From UBA5543 sp964464965 (lineage in GTDB: Bacteria; Bacteroidota; Bacteroidia; Chitinophagales; Chitinophagaceae), in assembly GCA_964464965.1 (NCBI GenBank), contig CAYXHM010000001.1:682001-746000 (forward strand): a stretch of 64,000 nucleotides of DNA. The letters run 5' to 3'. Each line of letters opens with the position of its first letter. The first letter of the stretch is position 1. Below are positions 24,890 to 33,347 of the stretch, piece by piece. Under the pieces are notes generated by a model that saw only the letters and a program-made list of their open reading frames with translations, ran no database searches and had not been told where the DNA came from. Both the position numbers and the translations under genes were made by a program.

Positions 24890-26407
24890 TTACAATTTCC
24901 CCATCGCGCTTTCTACCCGCTTCACTGTTTCCTCTTTGCCTATAATAGCCACTATATCAAACACACCGGGGCCGTATTTACCACCTACCAACATTATACG
25001 CAGCGGCAGCATCAGCTCTCCTTTTTTCAGGCTATGCGCCTCTGCCAGTTGGCCAAAGGCAGCTTCCATTGCTGCAGGTTCCATATCAGTATCTACCTGC
25101 TGCAACCATGCGGTAAAGAATTCCCGCTTCTGCTCGTTCCATTTGCCTTTTATAGTTTCGGTATCTATAATATCGGGCGTGGCAAAGAAGAAATGGCCCT
25201 GTTCCCGGAAATCGGCCAGCAGGTGGCAGCGTTCTTTTACCAACGCTATTACTTTCAGCAGGTAGTCGTCGCTCACTGCAACATTATGTTGTTGTATAAA
25301 TGGCTTCACCAATGACACCAGGTCTTCATTACTCTTTTTCATGATGTACTGGTGGTTGTACCATTTGGCCTTTTCATAGTCGAACTTCGCACCGCCTTTG
25401 TGCACCCTGTCTATGCTGAATTTCTGTACCAGTTCATCCAGGGTAAACAGTTCCTGCTCCGTACCATCGTTCCAGCCCAATACTGCCAGTATATTTACGA
25501 ACGCCTCGGGTAAAAATCCTTTTTCTTTAAAACCATCCAACATTTCACCACTTGCGGCATCTGCCCATTGCATAGCAAATACCGGGAAGCCCAGCCTTTG
25601 CCCGTCGCGCTTGCTCAGCTTACCGTGGCCGTCAGGTTTCAGTATCAGCGGCAGGTGTGCCCATTGTGGCATATCGGCTTCCCAACCCAGGTACCTCCAC
25701 AGCAAAATATGCACAGGTGCGCTGGGCAGCCATTCTTCACCGCGGAAGGCATGTGTTATCTTCATCAGGTAGTCATCTACCACCACCGCCAGGTGATAAG
25801 TAGGCATACCATCAGCTTTCAGCAATACCTTATCATCTACCAGGTTGGTATCATTACTTATTTCGCCCCGTATCATATCTGTGAATGATACAGTCTCATC
25901 TTCCGGCATTTTTATACGCACTACATAAGGTGCGCCACTATCCAGCAAGGCTTTGGTCTCATCTGCGCTTAATGATAATGAGTTGCGCATCTGCATACGG
26001 GTTGTGCCGTCATATTGCGGGTTTGGGTTGGTATCTGTTTTCAGGCTACTGCGCATCTGCTCCAGGTCTTCGGGAGTATCAAACGCATAATAGGCATTGC
26101 CCTGCGCTATCAGTTGCTCAGCATACTGGCGGTAAATGTCTTTGCGCTCGCTCTGCCGGTAGGGAGCGTACTCGCCGCCCTTCAACGGGCTCTCGTCGGG
26201 AGACAGCCCGCACCATTCCAGGCAGTCATATATGTATTGCTCTGCGCCTTCTACATAACGGTTACGGTCGGTATCTTCTATCCGCAGCACGAAATCTCCG
26301 CCATGGTGGCGTGCAAACAGGTAGTTGTACAATACGGTACGTACACCGCCCAGGTGCAGCCCGCCGGTAGGGCTGGGCGCAAATCTTACACGAACTTTTT
26401 TGCTCAT
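24890..26407 (-). CDS. gltX: Glutamate--tRNA ligase
   Basis: Class I aminoacyl-tRNA synthetase charging tRNA-Glu. The HIGH-type motif appears in FAPSPTGGLHLGGVRT and the KMSKS-type motif as KLSKRDGQ (about residues 263-270). RIEDTD and HAFRGEEWLPS are also characteristic. I chose ATG 26407 (MSKKVRVRFAPSP) over the in-frame codon at 26416, because a TAACTTTG promoter box covers 26414-26421 and the longer start would fall inside it. 505 residues, full length. Transcription from this box would give a leaderless or nearly leaderless message. Confidence 0.97.
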   Translation of the reverse strand: MSKKVRVRFAPSPTGGLHLGGVRTVLYNYLFARHHGGDFVLRIEDTDRNRYVEGAEQYIYDCLEWCGLSPDESPLKGGEYAPYRQSERKDIYRQYAEQLIAQGNAYYAFDTPEDLEQMRSSLKTDTNPNPQYDGTTRMQMRNSLSLSADETKALLDSGAPYVVRIKMPEDETVSFTDMIRGEISNDTNLVDDKVLLKADGMPTYHLAVVVDDYLMKITHAFRGEEWLPSAPVHILLWRYLGWEADMPQWAHLPLILKPDGHGKLSKRDGQRLGFPVFAMQWADAASGEMLDGFKEKGFLPEAFVNILAVLGWNDGTEQELFTLDELVQKFSIDRVHKGGAKFDYEKAKWYNHQYIMKKSNEDLVSLVKPFIQQHNVAVSDDYLLKVIALVKERCHLLADFREQGHFFFATPDIIDTETIKGKWNEQKREFFTAWLQQVDTDMEPAAMEAAFGQLAEAHSLKKGELMLPLRIMLVGGKYGPGVFDIVAIIGKEETVKRVESAMGKL

Positions 26408-26413
26408 AGGCCG

Positions 26414-26421
26414 CAAAGTTA
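26414..26421 (-). promoter_or_regulatory. -7 box of gltX, seven bases before its start
   Basis: Minus strand TAACTTTG, a full TAnnTTTG match. With ATG at 26407, initiation a few bases downstream would leave almost no 5' leader. Confidence 0.55.
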
Positions 26422-26451
26422 CGCCTAAACCGCCTGCAAAAAAAGATGGTG

Positions 26452-27282
26452 TTAATACCTTATCTGCTCGTAGATATCCAGCGTTTTGCCAATATTATAC
26501 TGCGTACCTTCAATATTACCCACCCATTTCAGCCTGCGTATGGCATTGGTAGTAAACACGGCATCGGCCGTTTTAAGAAAGTCTAATGTAAATGGTCGCT
26601 CCACGATGTTCAACCCCTTTGCAGGCAGTTGCTGCATTATATACCTGCGCATTACCCCGGCTATACACCCTTCAGACAATGGCGGTGTGTAAATGGTATC
26701 ACCATGCACGCAATATATATTGGCCAAGGTGGTTTCTATGGCATTGCCATGCGTGTTTAAAAGTATAGCGTTATCTACTTTCTTTGCCGTAGCCTGCCGG
26801 GCCGCCACAGCATATATCATAGCGTTGGTACTTTTCAGGTTGGCGATGCTATCGGGGCTTTTTGCCAGCCCTTCGGCTATTATCATAGTCAGCCCGTTTT
26901 CATTCAGCTGTGTAAGGGCAGCATCTACAGGCTGGCATTCAATTATGAATTCCGTCCAGGGACTTTGACCATCAAAAAGCCCACCCCTGCCTGCATATAC
27001 CTGGAACCTGATGCGGCAGAGTTTTTCCAGTTTATTTTTCCTTACCGTCTTTAATATTTCTTCCTCCATCCATTCTCTTGTCATCAGTTCCGGCATCACC
27101 AGTTGCAACTGTGCTATGCCCGAAAACAACCTGACCCAGTGAAGTTCCTTCAGTTGTATAACACCGTCTATCATCAGCATGGTTTCAAACAGTCCGAAGC
27201 CAAACCTTACAGCACGGCTGTCGTGCGGCACACCTGCATCTGTGTCTTTATAAAGATTCCCGTTAATGTTAATGTGTTTCAA
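26452..27282 (-). CDS. Aminotransferase class IV (BCAT/aminodeoxychorismate-lyase-like)
   Basis: 276 residues of the D-amino-acid/branched-chain aminotransferase fold type IV. Visible are RAVRFGFGLFETM near the N-terminus, RIRFQVYAGRGG, the PLP Lys in IANLKSTNAMIY (K150), NAIETTLANIY with the conserved Glu, and a Gly-rich ISEG-equivalent PPLSEGCIAGVMR. The 'LFET' start and absence of the long IlvE N-terminus make a PabC-like lyase or a broad transaminase both possible; I do not choose. It is followed by gltX after 44 bases and diverges from the LpxD-like gene. Confidence 0.88.
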   Translation of the reverse strand: MKHININGNLYKDTDAGVPHDSRAVRFGFGLFETMLMIDGVIQLKELHWVRLFSGIAQLQLVMPELMTREWMEEEILKTVRKNKLEKLCRIRFQVYAGRGGLFDGQSPWTEFIIECQPVDAALTQLNENGLTMIIAEGLAKSPDSIANLKSTNAMIYAVAARQATAKKVDNAILLNTHGNAIETTLANIYCVHGDTIYTPPLSEGCIAGVMRRYIMQQLPAKGLNIVERPFTLDFLKTADAVFTTNAIRRLKWVGNIEGTQYNIGKTLDIYEQIRY

Positions 27283-27356
27283 TCAGCGTTCAATTAAAAA
27301 GGGGGTGGAGCAATTTGTTAGCTTAAGTCTGTTGTGTTTTCGAAATAGTTGTGTTG

Positions 27357-27364
27357 TACCTTTG
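27357..27364 (+). promoter_or_regulatory. -7 box of the LpxD-like gene
   Basis: TACCTTTG, a full TAnnTTTG match, 15 bases before the ATG at 27380. A TTG at 27332 could act as a -33 element but its spacing is slightly long. Confidence 0.5.
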
Positions 27365-27379
27365 CGCAAACAGTTTTTC

Positions 27380-28330
27380 ATGAAACTTGAGAAGGAAGTT
27401 CCAGTACAATGGATTGCAGATTTTATTGGCGCAACAATCATAGGCAATGCAAACCGGACGGCAACCGGTATCAATGAGATTCATAAAGTTACTACGGGAG
27501 ATGTATCATTTGTAGATAACGAGAAGTATTTTAATAACTGTTTAATTTCAGCGGCTACGGTTATTATCATTAATAAAGAAGTGTCATGCCCTGATGACAA
27601 AACACTATTACTGCATAGCGACCCCTTCAGTGCATATGTAAAACTGGTAAAACATTTCCGCCCCTTTGAGCCTGCATATAAAATGGTAAGTGATAGTTCA
27701 ACCATTGGCGAAGGCACACATATACAGCCCGGTGTATTTGTTGGAAATCATGTTAAAATTGGTAAAAATTGTCTTATACATCCTAACGTTACTATATATG
27801 ACCATACCGTCATCGGCGATAATGTCATTATACATTCAGGCACTGTTTTAGGCGCAGATGCATTTTATTTCAAGCGCCGTAAAGAAAGGGCTGCACAATA
27901 CGACAAGTTGGAAAGCTGCGGCCGCGTGATAATTGAAGACGATGTGGAAATAGGCGCCGGTTGTGCTATAGACAAAGGGGTAAGCGGTGATACCATCATA
28001 GGGCGAGGTACAAAACTGGATAATCATATACATATTGGTCACGGTGCTGTAATAGGGAAGAACTGCCTCTTTGCGGGACAGGTAGGTGTAGGCGGCAAGG
28101 CTATCATTGAAGATGAGGTAATACTCTGGGGACAGGTAGGTGTCAGCAAAGACCTTACTATTGGTAAAGGTGCTATCGTGTATGCACAAAGTGGTGTAGG
28201 CCAGTCTATAGAAGGCGGTAAGGTTTACTTTGGCAGCCCGGTAGATGATGCTAAAACAAAAATGCGGGAACTGAACTGGGTAAAACGCATACCCGAAATA
28301 TGGGAAAAACTTACTACTACAGTTAAATAG
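27380..28330 (+). CDS. LpxD-like UDP-3-O-acyl-glucosamine N-acyltransferase
   Basis: 316 residues. An N-terminal LpxD-type domain (IADFIGATIIGNANRTATGINEIHKVTTGDVSFVDNEKY) is followed by a left-handed beta-helix of hexapeptide repeats (IGEGTHIQPGVFVGNHVKIGKNCLIHPNVTI in part) and the catalytic-type His region HIHIGHGAVIG. It should transfer a hydroxyacyl chain to a UDP-amino sugar in lipid A synthesis. The start is ATG 27380: it follows a promoter box, while the longer frame from 27266 overlaps the divergent aminotransferase. No lpx genes are adjacent, so this may be a second, stand-alone LpxD paralogue. Its stop overlaps the convergent GNAT gene by eight bases. Confidence 0.88.
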   Translation: MKLEKEVPVQWIADFIGATIIGNANRTATGINEIHKVTTGDVSFVDNEKYFNNCLISAATVIIINKEVSCPDDKTLLLHSDPFSAYVKLVKHFRPFEPAYKMVSDSSTIGEGTHIQPGVFVGNHVKIGKNCLIHPNVTIYDHTVIGDNVIIHSGTVLGADAFYFKRRKERAAQYDKLESCGRVIIEDDVEIGAGCAIDKGVSGDTIIGRGTKLDNHIHIGHGAVIGKNCLFAGQVGVGGKAIIEDEVILWGQVGVSKDLTIGKGAIVYAQSGVGQSIEGGKVYFGSPVDDAKTKMRELNWVKRIPEIWEKLTTTVK

Positions 28331-28904
28331 ACTTCACGAAGGGTTGGGGGCTATCATTGTTACGCAATACCCATTCCGTTTTCAGCATACCGGTTACGGC
28401 TATATCGTGGTAGTTGCCGTTGAGTATATAACTCTGCCGTAGTATACCCTCTACTTTAAAACCCAACCGTTCTGCAACAGCAGCACTCCTCTTGTTAGAT
28501 ACAATAAACTGTATCTCTATTTTGTTGAGCCCCACTTTCCCAAACAGGAAGCTGATAAAATCTTTCAGGCAGGCGCTTATTATACCCCTTCCCTGGTATT
28601 CTTTCGCTATCCAGTAGCCGAGTTGGGCCTTTTTTAAAGCATGGTCCCAATTGTGCATACCCATGCTACCTATCAGCCTGCCTTTGTACACTATGCCCAA
28701 CGCCATACCCGACTGGTTGTTCTGGTTAACTATAGACTGGTGTATAAACTGCATGGAATGGCCTGCATCAGTAGTTACATCTACCCACGGCAGCCATGGG
28801 CGTAAATGCTCGCGCGATGCATGTATCAGGGTAAATAATTCCTGCGCATCTGCGGGTTGCAGTGTGCGGAGCAACAATTCATCGTCTATGATTATAGATA
28901 CCAC
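28323..28904 (-). CDS. GNAT acetyltransferase, RimL/RimJ-like
   Basis: 193 residues of the ribosomal-protein-N-acetyltransferase branch of GNAT: LLLRTLQPADAQELFTLI at the start, GYWIAKEYQGRGIISACL with the acetyl-CoA Q/RxxGxG loop, and NKRSAAVAERLGFKVEGILRQSYILNG near the end, which is typical of RimL-like proteins. Target (ribosomal protein, other amine, antibiotic) cannot be told. It starts 20 bases after purH stops and is probably read from the same transcript. Confidence 0.88.
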   Translation of the reverse strand: MVSIIIDDELLLRTLQPADAQELFTLIHASREHLRPWLPWVDVTTDAGHSMQFIHQSIVNQNNQSGMALGIVYKGRLIGSMGMHNWDHALKKAQLGYWIAKEYQGRGIISACLKDFISFLFGKVGLNKIEIQFIVSNKRSAAVAERLGFKVEGILRQSYILNGNYHDIAVTGMLKTEWVLRNNDSPQPFVKSI

Positions 28905-28924
28905 CGACGTGAATATAATAATAA

Positions 28925-30439
28925 TTAGTGTTTAAAATGCCTTGTTTCAGTAAGCACCAGTGCTATCCCGTTATCCTTACAAAACTGTATGGTATCCTTA
29001 TCGCGTACAGAGCCGCCAGGTTGTATAATTGCTGTTATGCCTGCTTCATGCGCCATACGTGCGCAATCATCAAAGGGGAAGAAGGCATCAGAAGCCATCA
29101 CAGCGCCGTGTAATGAGAATCCGGATTGCTTTGATTTCTCCAGCGACTGGCGTAATGCATCTATCCGGCTGGTTTGCCCACAACCTTTACCTATCAGTTG
29201 CTTGTCTTTTACCAGTGCTATAGCGTTAGATTTTAAATGCTTGCAGATTATGTTGGCAAACTCCAGGTCAGCCCTTTCAGTATCTGTTATATTACGTGCA
29301 CCGGATTCTGTCCACGCAGCATAGTTGCTCTTATCTGCTTCCTGCACCAGTACACCATTCAATATGCGTTTGTATTCACGCTCAGGATGGAATGATTGTT
29401 TCTGTTGCAGCAATATCCTGTTTTTCTTACCCTTCAGCAGTTCCAGTGCATCTGCATTAAAAGCAGGGGCAATCAGTATCTCAAAAAACAGTTCGCTTAT
29501 TTTTTTCGCTACCTCTATATTAATTGTTTCGTTGGTAGCTAATACACCACCAAATGCACTCTCAGGGTCGCCGGCCAGTGCTGCATCCCAAGCATTTACT
29601 ACATTATCACGCTCTGCCACGCCACATACGTTTGTATGCTTTATTACGGCAAAAGCAGGTTGTTTAAACTCCGCTATTACCTGGCAGGCGGCATCTACAT
29701 CTACCAGGTTGTTGTATGATAGTTCTTTACCATTCAGTTTATTGAATATCTCATCTATATCGCCGTAAAACGCAGCCTGCTGGTGAGGGTTTTCACCGTA
29801 ACGTAGTGATTGCTTATTGCCTACAGACAATTGGAACGATGTATTGTCCTGGCCTTTAGCAAAATATTCCGCTATTGCCACATCATAGTGCGCGCATTCC
29901 ATAAAGGCTGCCGCAGCAAAACTCCTGCGCTCTTCCAGTGTAGTTGTACCATTTCCTTTATTCAGTACATCCAGCAGGTCTGCATACTTATCGCGAGATG
30001 CAACGATGCAAACATCACCATGATTTTTAGCCCCGGCACGTATCAGCGAAACACCGCCTATATCTACTTTCTCAATGATAGCTTTTTCGTCACTGGTTGT
30101 TTTTACTGTTTCCTCGAAAGGGTACAGGTCAACAATTACCAGGTCGAACATAGGGATGTCATACTCACTCACATGCTTACGGTCATCTTCAAAATCACGA
30201 CGTGCCAGTATGCCCCCAAACACTTTCGGGTGCAAGGTCTTTACACGGCCACCGAGTATAGAGGGATAACCTGTAACGCTTTCAACAGATACGCAAGGAA
30301 TGCCTGCCTCTTCTATAAAAGACTGGGTACCCCCCGTAGAGTATATAGTTACACCCAGCTCGTGCAGTTTGCGTACTATCGGCTCCAGGCCATCTTTGTA
30401 AAAAACAGATATCAGTGCGGCGCCTATCTTGCGTTCCAT
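28925..30439 (-). CDS. purH: Bifunctional IMP cyclohydrolase / AICAR formyltransferase
   Basis: Catalyses the last two steps of IMP synthesis: formylation of AICAR and ring closure. The N-terminal cyclohydrolase (ALISVFYKDGLEPIVRKL, STGGTQSFI, TGYPSILGGRVKTLHPKVFGG) is followed by the formyltransferase (LRYGENPHQQAAFY, KHTNVCGVA, and the C-terminal SDAFFPFDDCARMAHEAGITAIIQPGGSVRD). The start is ATG 30439 (MERKIGAALISV); the longer frame from 30475 would begin inside a TATCTTTG box. 504 residues, intact. Unlinked to other pur genes here. Confidence 0.97.
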   Translation of the reverse strand: MERKIGAALISVFYKDGLEPIVRKLHELGVTIYSTGGTQSFIEEAGIPCVSVESVTGYPSILGGRVKTLHPKVFGGILARRDFEDDRKHVSEYDIPMFDLVIVDLYPFEETVKTTSDEKAIIEKVDIGGVSLIRAGAKNHGDVCIVASRDKYADLLDVLNKGNGTTTLEERRSFAAAAFMECAHYDVAIAEYFAKGQDNTSFQLSVGNKQSLRYGENPHQQAAFYGDIDEIFNKLNGKELSYNNLVDVDAACQVIAEFKQPAFAVIKHTNVCGVAERDNVVNAWDAALAGDPESAFGGVLATNETINIEVAKKISELFFEILIAPAFNADALELLKGKKNRILLQQKQSFHPEREYKRILNGVLVQEADKSNYAAWTESGARNITDTERADLEFANIICKHLKSNAIALVKDKQLIGKGCGQTSRIDALRQSLEKSKQSGFSLHGAVMASDAFFPFDDCARMAHEAGITAIIQPGGSVRDKDTIQFCKDNGIALVLTETRHFKH

Positions 30440-30472
30440 ATAGAAAAACGTTGTGCTTTGAGAAATGAAGCG

Positions 30473-30480
30473 CAAAGATA
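30473..30480 (-). promoter_or_regulatory. -7 box of purH
   Basis: Minus strand TATCTTTG, a full TAnnTTTG match, 33 bases before ATG 30439. Confidence 0.5.
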
Positions 30481-30526
30481 CTATGCTGTTGCAATTATGC
30501 CTAATTATTGCCTTAGCAACTGGTAC

Positions 30527-30739
30527 TCAGTCCTTTTTCCCTTTCAGCAGGGCAAATATAGCCATAGCATGCCCATGACCCAGTTCAAAATCGTCTTTCA
30601 GCCATTGTACCACCTCTGTGGCTTTTGCCACCGGCTTGCCGTTTTGGGTGAAACCCTTTTTCTCGGCCAGTTCTTTAAAGTCCTGCGGAGATTTGCCAGT
30701 TTTCGTCTTTATATTATCGAGATAAGCCTGGAACGACAT
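30527..30739 (-). CDS. DUF4287 small protein
   Basis: A 70-residue protein matching DUF4287: FQAYLDNIKTKTGKSPQDFKELAEKKGF, then KATEVVQWLKDDFELGHGHAMAIFALLKG. Such domains stand alone or are fused to DUF5655; they may bind DNA or peptides, but function is not known. Its start overlaps the end of the DoxX gene by 26 bases, so it is translationally coupled to it. Confidence 0.9.
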   Translation of the reverse strand: MSFQAYLDNIKTKTGKSPQDFKELAEKKGFTQNGKPVAKATEVVQWLKDDFELGHGHAMAIFALLKGKKD

Positions 30740-31145
30740 GTTCTGAATATTTAATGGTTAATGACGCACCGCGGGCATCCGCAAGCCTGGTGTAGTAAAT
30801 GTACGATGTTACTAATATCCCCAAAACTACCAGTGGGAAAAAGGCCAGTCCCCCAAAGCCATCTACAGCTATATAGCTAATGCATGCAGATATCATAACA
30901 AAGCCCAGTCCTGCATAAGCCCATTCTTTTAAACGTCTAGGCATAGCAGGGATTACCAATGCTATACAACCCAGCACTTTGAGTATTACCAGCATGGTGC
31001 CAAAATATTCAGGATAGCCAAGGTACCTGATACCGGCTTTTGCAAATTCAGTATGTCCTGTTAATGCAGGAAGTACGCCTTCAAACAGGAAAATAAATCC
31101 TGTTGTTGTCCAATAAATTGCTTTTGTTGTTTTTGTATTTGCCAT
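30714..31145 (-). CDS. DoxX-family membrane protein
   Basis: 143 residues with four membrane helices and the DoxX-like pattern (TTGFIFLFEGVLPALTG, YPEYFGTMLVILKVLGCIALVIPAMPRRLKEWAYAGLGF in part, then DGFGGLAFFPLVVLGILVTSYIYY). The family is linked with quinone- or sulfur-related oxidation in archaea but most bacterial members are uncharacterised. A TAGCTTTG box 16 bases upstream is a good promoter match. Reads into DUF4287 with a 26-base overlap. Confidence 0.9.
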   Translation of the reverse strand: MANTKTTKAIYWTTTGFIFLFEGVLPALTGHTEFAKAGIRYLGYPEYFGTMLVILKVLGCIALVIPAMPRRLKEWAYAGLGFVMISACISYIAVDGFGGLAFFPLVVLGILVTSYIYYTRLADARGASLTIKYSEHVVPGLSR

Positions 31146-31161
31146 GATTGAAATGTTTTTA

Positions 31162-31169
31162 CAAAGCTA
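31162..31169 (-). promoter_or_regulatory. -7 box of the DoxX/DUF4287 pair
   Basis: Minus strand TAGCTTTG, a full TAnnTTTG match, 16 bases before the DoxX ATG. Confidence 0.5.
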
Positions 31170-31230
31170 CCAGGCTCAGTGTTTTTCATGCGGTGTAATA
31201 GAGACAGAATAAGAGGTGTGTTACGACAAC

Positions 31231-33306
31231 TCAATTAGTATCCAGTATAAACGCACCATCATAGCGTATCACATGCGTCTTCATATTCAATCTTGCTGCT
31301 TCGTCACGTAGCAGCACTGCATTATTCTTTGACACTTTATTTCCTAGTACTAGGGCACAGTCGCCAAACACCTGCTGTATTAAAGCCACATCCTGCTTCT
31401 TTGCAGCATAGCCAATCACTACATAATCTGCATGCAATTGCGTGTCACGTATGGCCTTATCAATGATGAATACTGTCTTATCATTTATCCTGATGCAATT
31501 AGCTTCTACCTTTTCAATATTATTTATTTGCAGGTTTATATGCGCTGGTTTCAGCACAAACTTTTCAATATTCGCATCTATACTATCCGGAGCATTTAAT
31601 TGTGTAGCCTTGTCGCCTGTTATCAGTTCTGTATGATTACTCTTATTGGTATTGTACACCACAAACATATTATTGTGCAGCACCTGCCAACGGTTAACAC
31701 AACAGCAGAACAGGAAAGCGCAAATAGTTATCATGCCTGCAAACAAAGCTTTTTTATACTTATGCATTAAGAATACTGAAATGAGGATAATAGACGCATA
31801 CAGCAATACTAATTGCAAATCCGTCAGCGTCAGCCTGCTGAAAGATTCAAAGTTCAGTTGCTGCAATTCATACACTAGTTTATTAAACCATGTCACCAGC
31901 CACCCTGTTACACCGGCAATAAACTTTGCAACAGTATAAAAAGGCGACACCACAATTAATAGCATGCCTAACACCAATACTATACCCATAAAGAGCCAGG
32001 CAAGAACATTTGCAATTATGAACTGCAAGGGGAACAAATGAAAATAATAAATCACTAATGGCGCTACCAGTATTTCAGCTGCTATACTCACAGCAACTGC
32101 ACTCCACAATGCACGCGTAATTTTATGCGCAGGTATAATCCATTTATATATAGGCTTATAAAAAACCATAATAGACAGCACTGCGATAAATGAAAGCTGG
32201 AACCCGATGTCGAACAACCAGGCTGGATTGGCACATAACAGGATAAATGCCGTTGCCAATAACTGGTTGATGCCATTCTGATTTTTTTGCAACGCAAGCC
32301 CGACACCCAATAAAGAAAACATAGTCGCTGCTCTTACTGCCGAAGGTGGCGCACCCGCTACTACCACATATAACCATATCAAAGGGATGGCTGCTATGTA
32401 TTTTATCCAGCTGAACTTTCTGTGGCGCAGCCATGCCAGCAATACCGCTACCACAAAAAAGAACACAGCTATATGCCCACCCGATATAGCTATGATATGC
32501 ACAATACCTGTAGCCTCATATGCACCAGACAGTTCATCGTCCAGCATATCCGTATCATTCATCAGCATGGCTTTCATCAGGCCAAGGGCTTCTTTATCTG
32601 TTATATACCATTCCAGTTGCCGCACACACCAGTGATGCACACGTTTTATCCACCCCAGTTGCTCATCACCATAACTATATACATGCACGTCTTTACCTGC
32701 AACAAATTGCCTCAGGTACACATTCCTTCCAGCCATATAGCCCGCATAGTCAAACTCATAAGGATTGCCGCTGTTCTTAATTACCTGCCATTTATCAGGT
32801 ATTATTATCTGGTCGCCTTCCCGCACTACAGGAGCACCGTATTTATACATGTACACTAATGCATGGCCTGTTACGTTCGCTATCCCACTTCTGTTTACGG
32901 CATGCGTTACCTCTACTTCCAGTTTCCACGCTTTATCTTTTTCTACAGGAGCATTACATACCCTGGCTACGTACCCGTATGCATCACCGGCGTACCTGCC
33001 AAACCAGTGTTTATTATTACGCACATCATGACTATAACACAACACCCATGCTGCAAGCACTATAACGGCATTCAGCACTATATAGCCTGTAATTGTTTTT
33101 GCATAACTATTTTGTTTTATGAAGACTATAAAGCTGTAAAGCAGGCTACCTAAGCCTGAAAGCACAAGTACCGGTAATATATTGGGCTGAACAATCGAGC
33201 ATACCAACGGGTACAGGCTTATACCTGCTACCAATGGCAGCAACACCCTGGAGAAGGGAGCCCGCTCCCATACATGAGCTTTATTAAGTGGCCAGCGTTT
33301 TGCCAT
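31231..33306 (-). CDS. ComEC/Rec2-family DNA-uptake channel protein
   Basis: 691 residues. The N-terminal part has two to four membrane segments and a DUF4131-like beta domain (about 100-225, RVCNAPVEKDKAWKLEVEVTHAV). The competence domain follows with the signature GIVHIIAISGGHIAVFF and PPSAVRAATMFSLLGVGLALQ, then more membrane helices to about residue 520. The last ~150 residues are soluble but lack the HxHxDH zinc motif of a metallo-beta-lactamase domain, as is usual in many Bacteroidota. ComEC moves single-stranded DNA across the inner membrane during transformation. It begins 41 bases after a TPR gene in the same run of genes. Confidence 0.88.
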   Translation of the reverse strand: MAKRWPLNKAHVWERAPFSRVLLPLVAGISLYPLVCSIVQPNILPVLVLSGLGSLLYSFIVFIKQNSYAKTITGYIVLNAVIVLAAWVLCYSHDVRNNKHWFGRYAGDAYGYVARVCNAPVEKDKAWKLEVEVTHAVNRSGIANVTGHALVYMYKYGAPVVREGDQIIIPDKWQVIKNSGNPYEFDYAGYMAGRNVYLRQFVAGKDVHVYSYGDEQLGWIKRVHHWCVRQLEWYITDKEALGLMKAMLMNDTDMLDDELSGAYEATGIVHIIAISGGHIAVFFFVVAVLLAWLRHRKFSWIKYIAAIPLIWLYVVVAGAPPSAVRAATMFSLLGVGLALQKNQNGINQLLATAFILLCANPAWLFDIGFQLSFIAVLSIMVFYKPIYKWIIPAHKITRALWSAVAVSIAAEILVAPLVIYYFHLFPLQFIIANVLAWLFMGIVLVLGMLLIVVSPFYTVAKFIAGVTGWLVTWFNKLVYELQQLNFESFSRLTLTDLQLVLLYASIILISVFLMHKYKKALFAGMITICAFLFCCCVNRWQVLHNNMFVVYNTNKSNHTELITGDKATQLNAPDSIDANIEKFVLKPAHINLQINNIEKVEANCIRINDKTVFIIDKAIRDTQLHADYVVIGYAAKKQDVALIQQVFGDCALVLGNKVSKNNAVLLRDEAARLNMKTHVIRYDGAFILDTN

Positions 33307-33347
33307 TTGCTTAGCCGTTCAAATTAGTAAATTATCATGTAACCACG

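Noticed and set aside
29810..30754. A 314-residue plus-strand frame
   Set aside because: Antisense to purH and to the DUF4287 gene; composition is Tyr/Cys/Arg-rich as in shadow frames.
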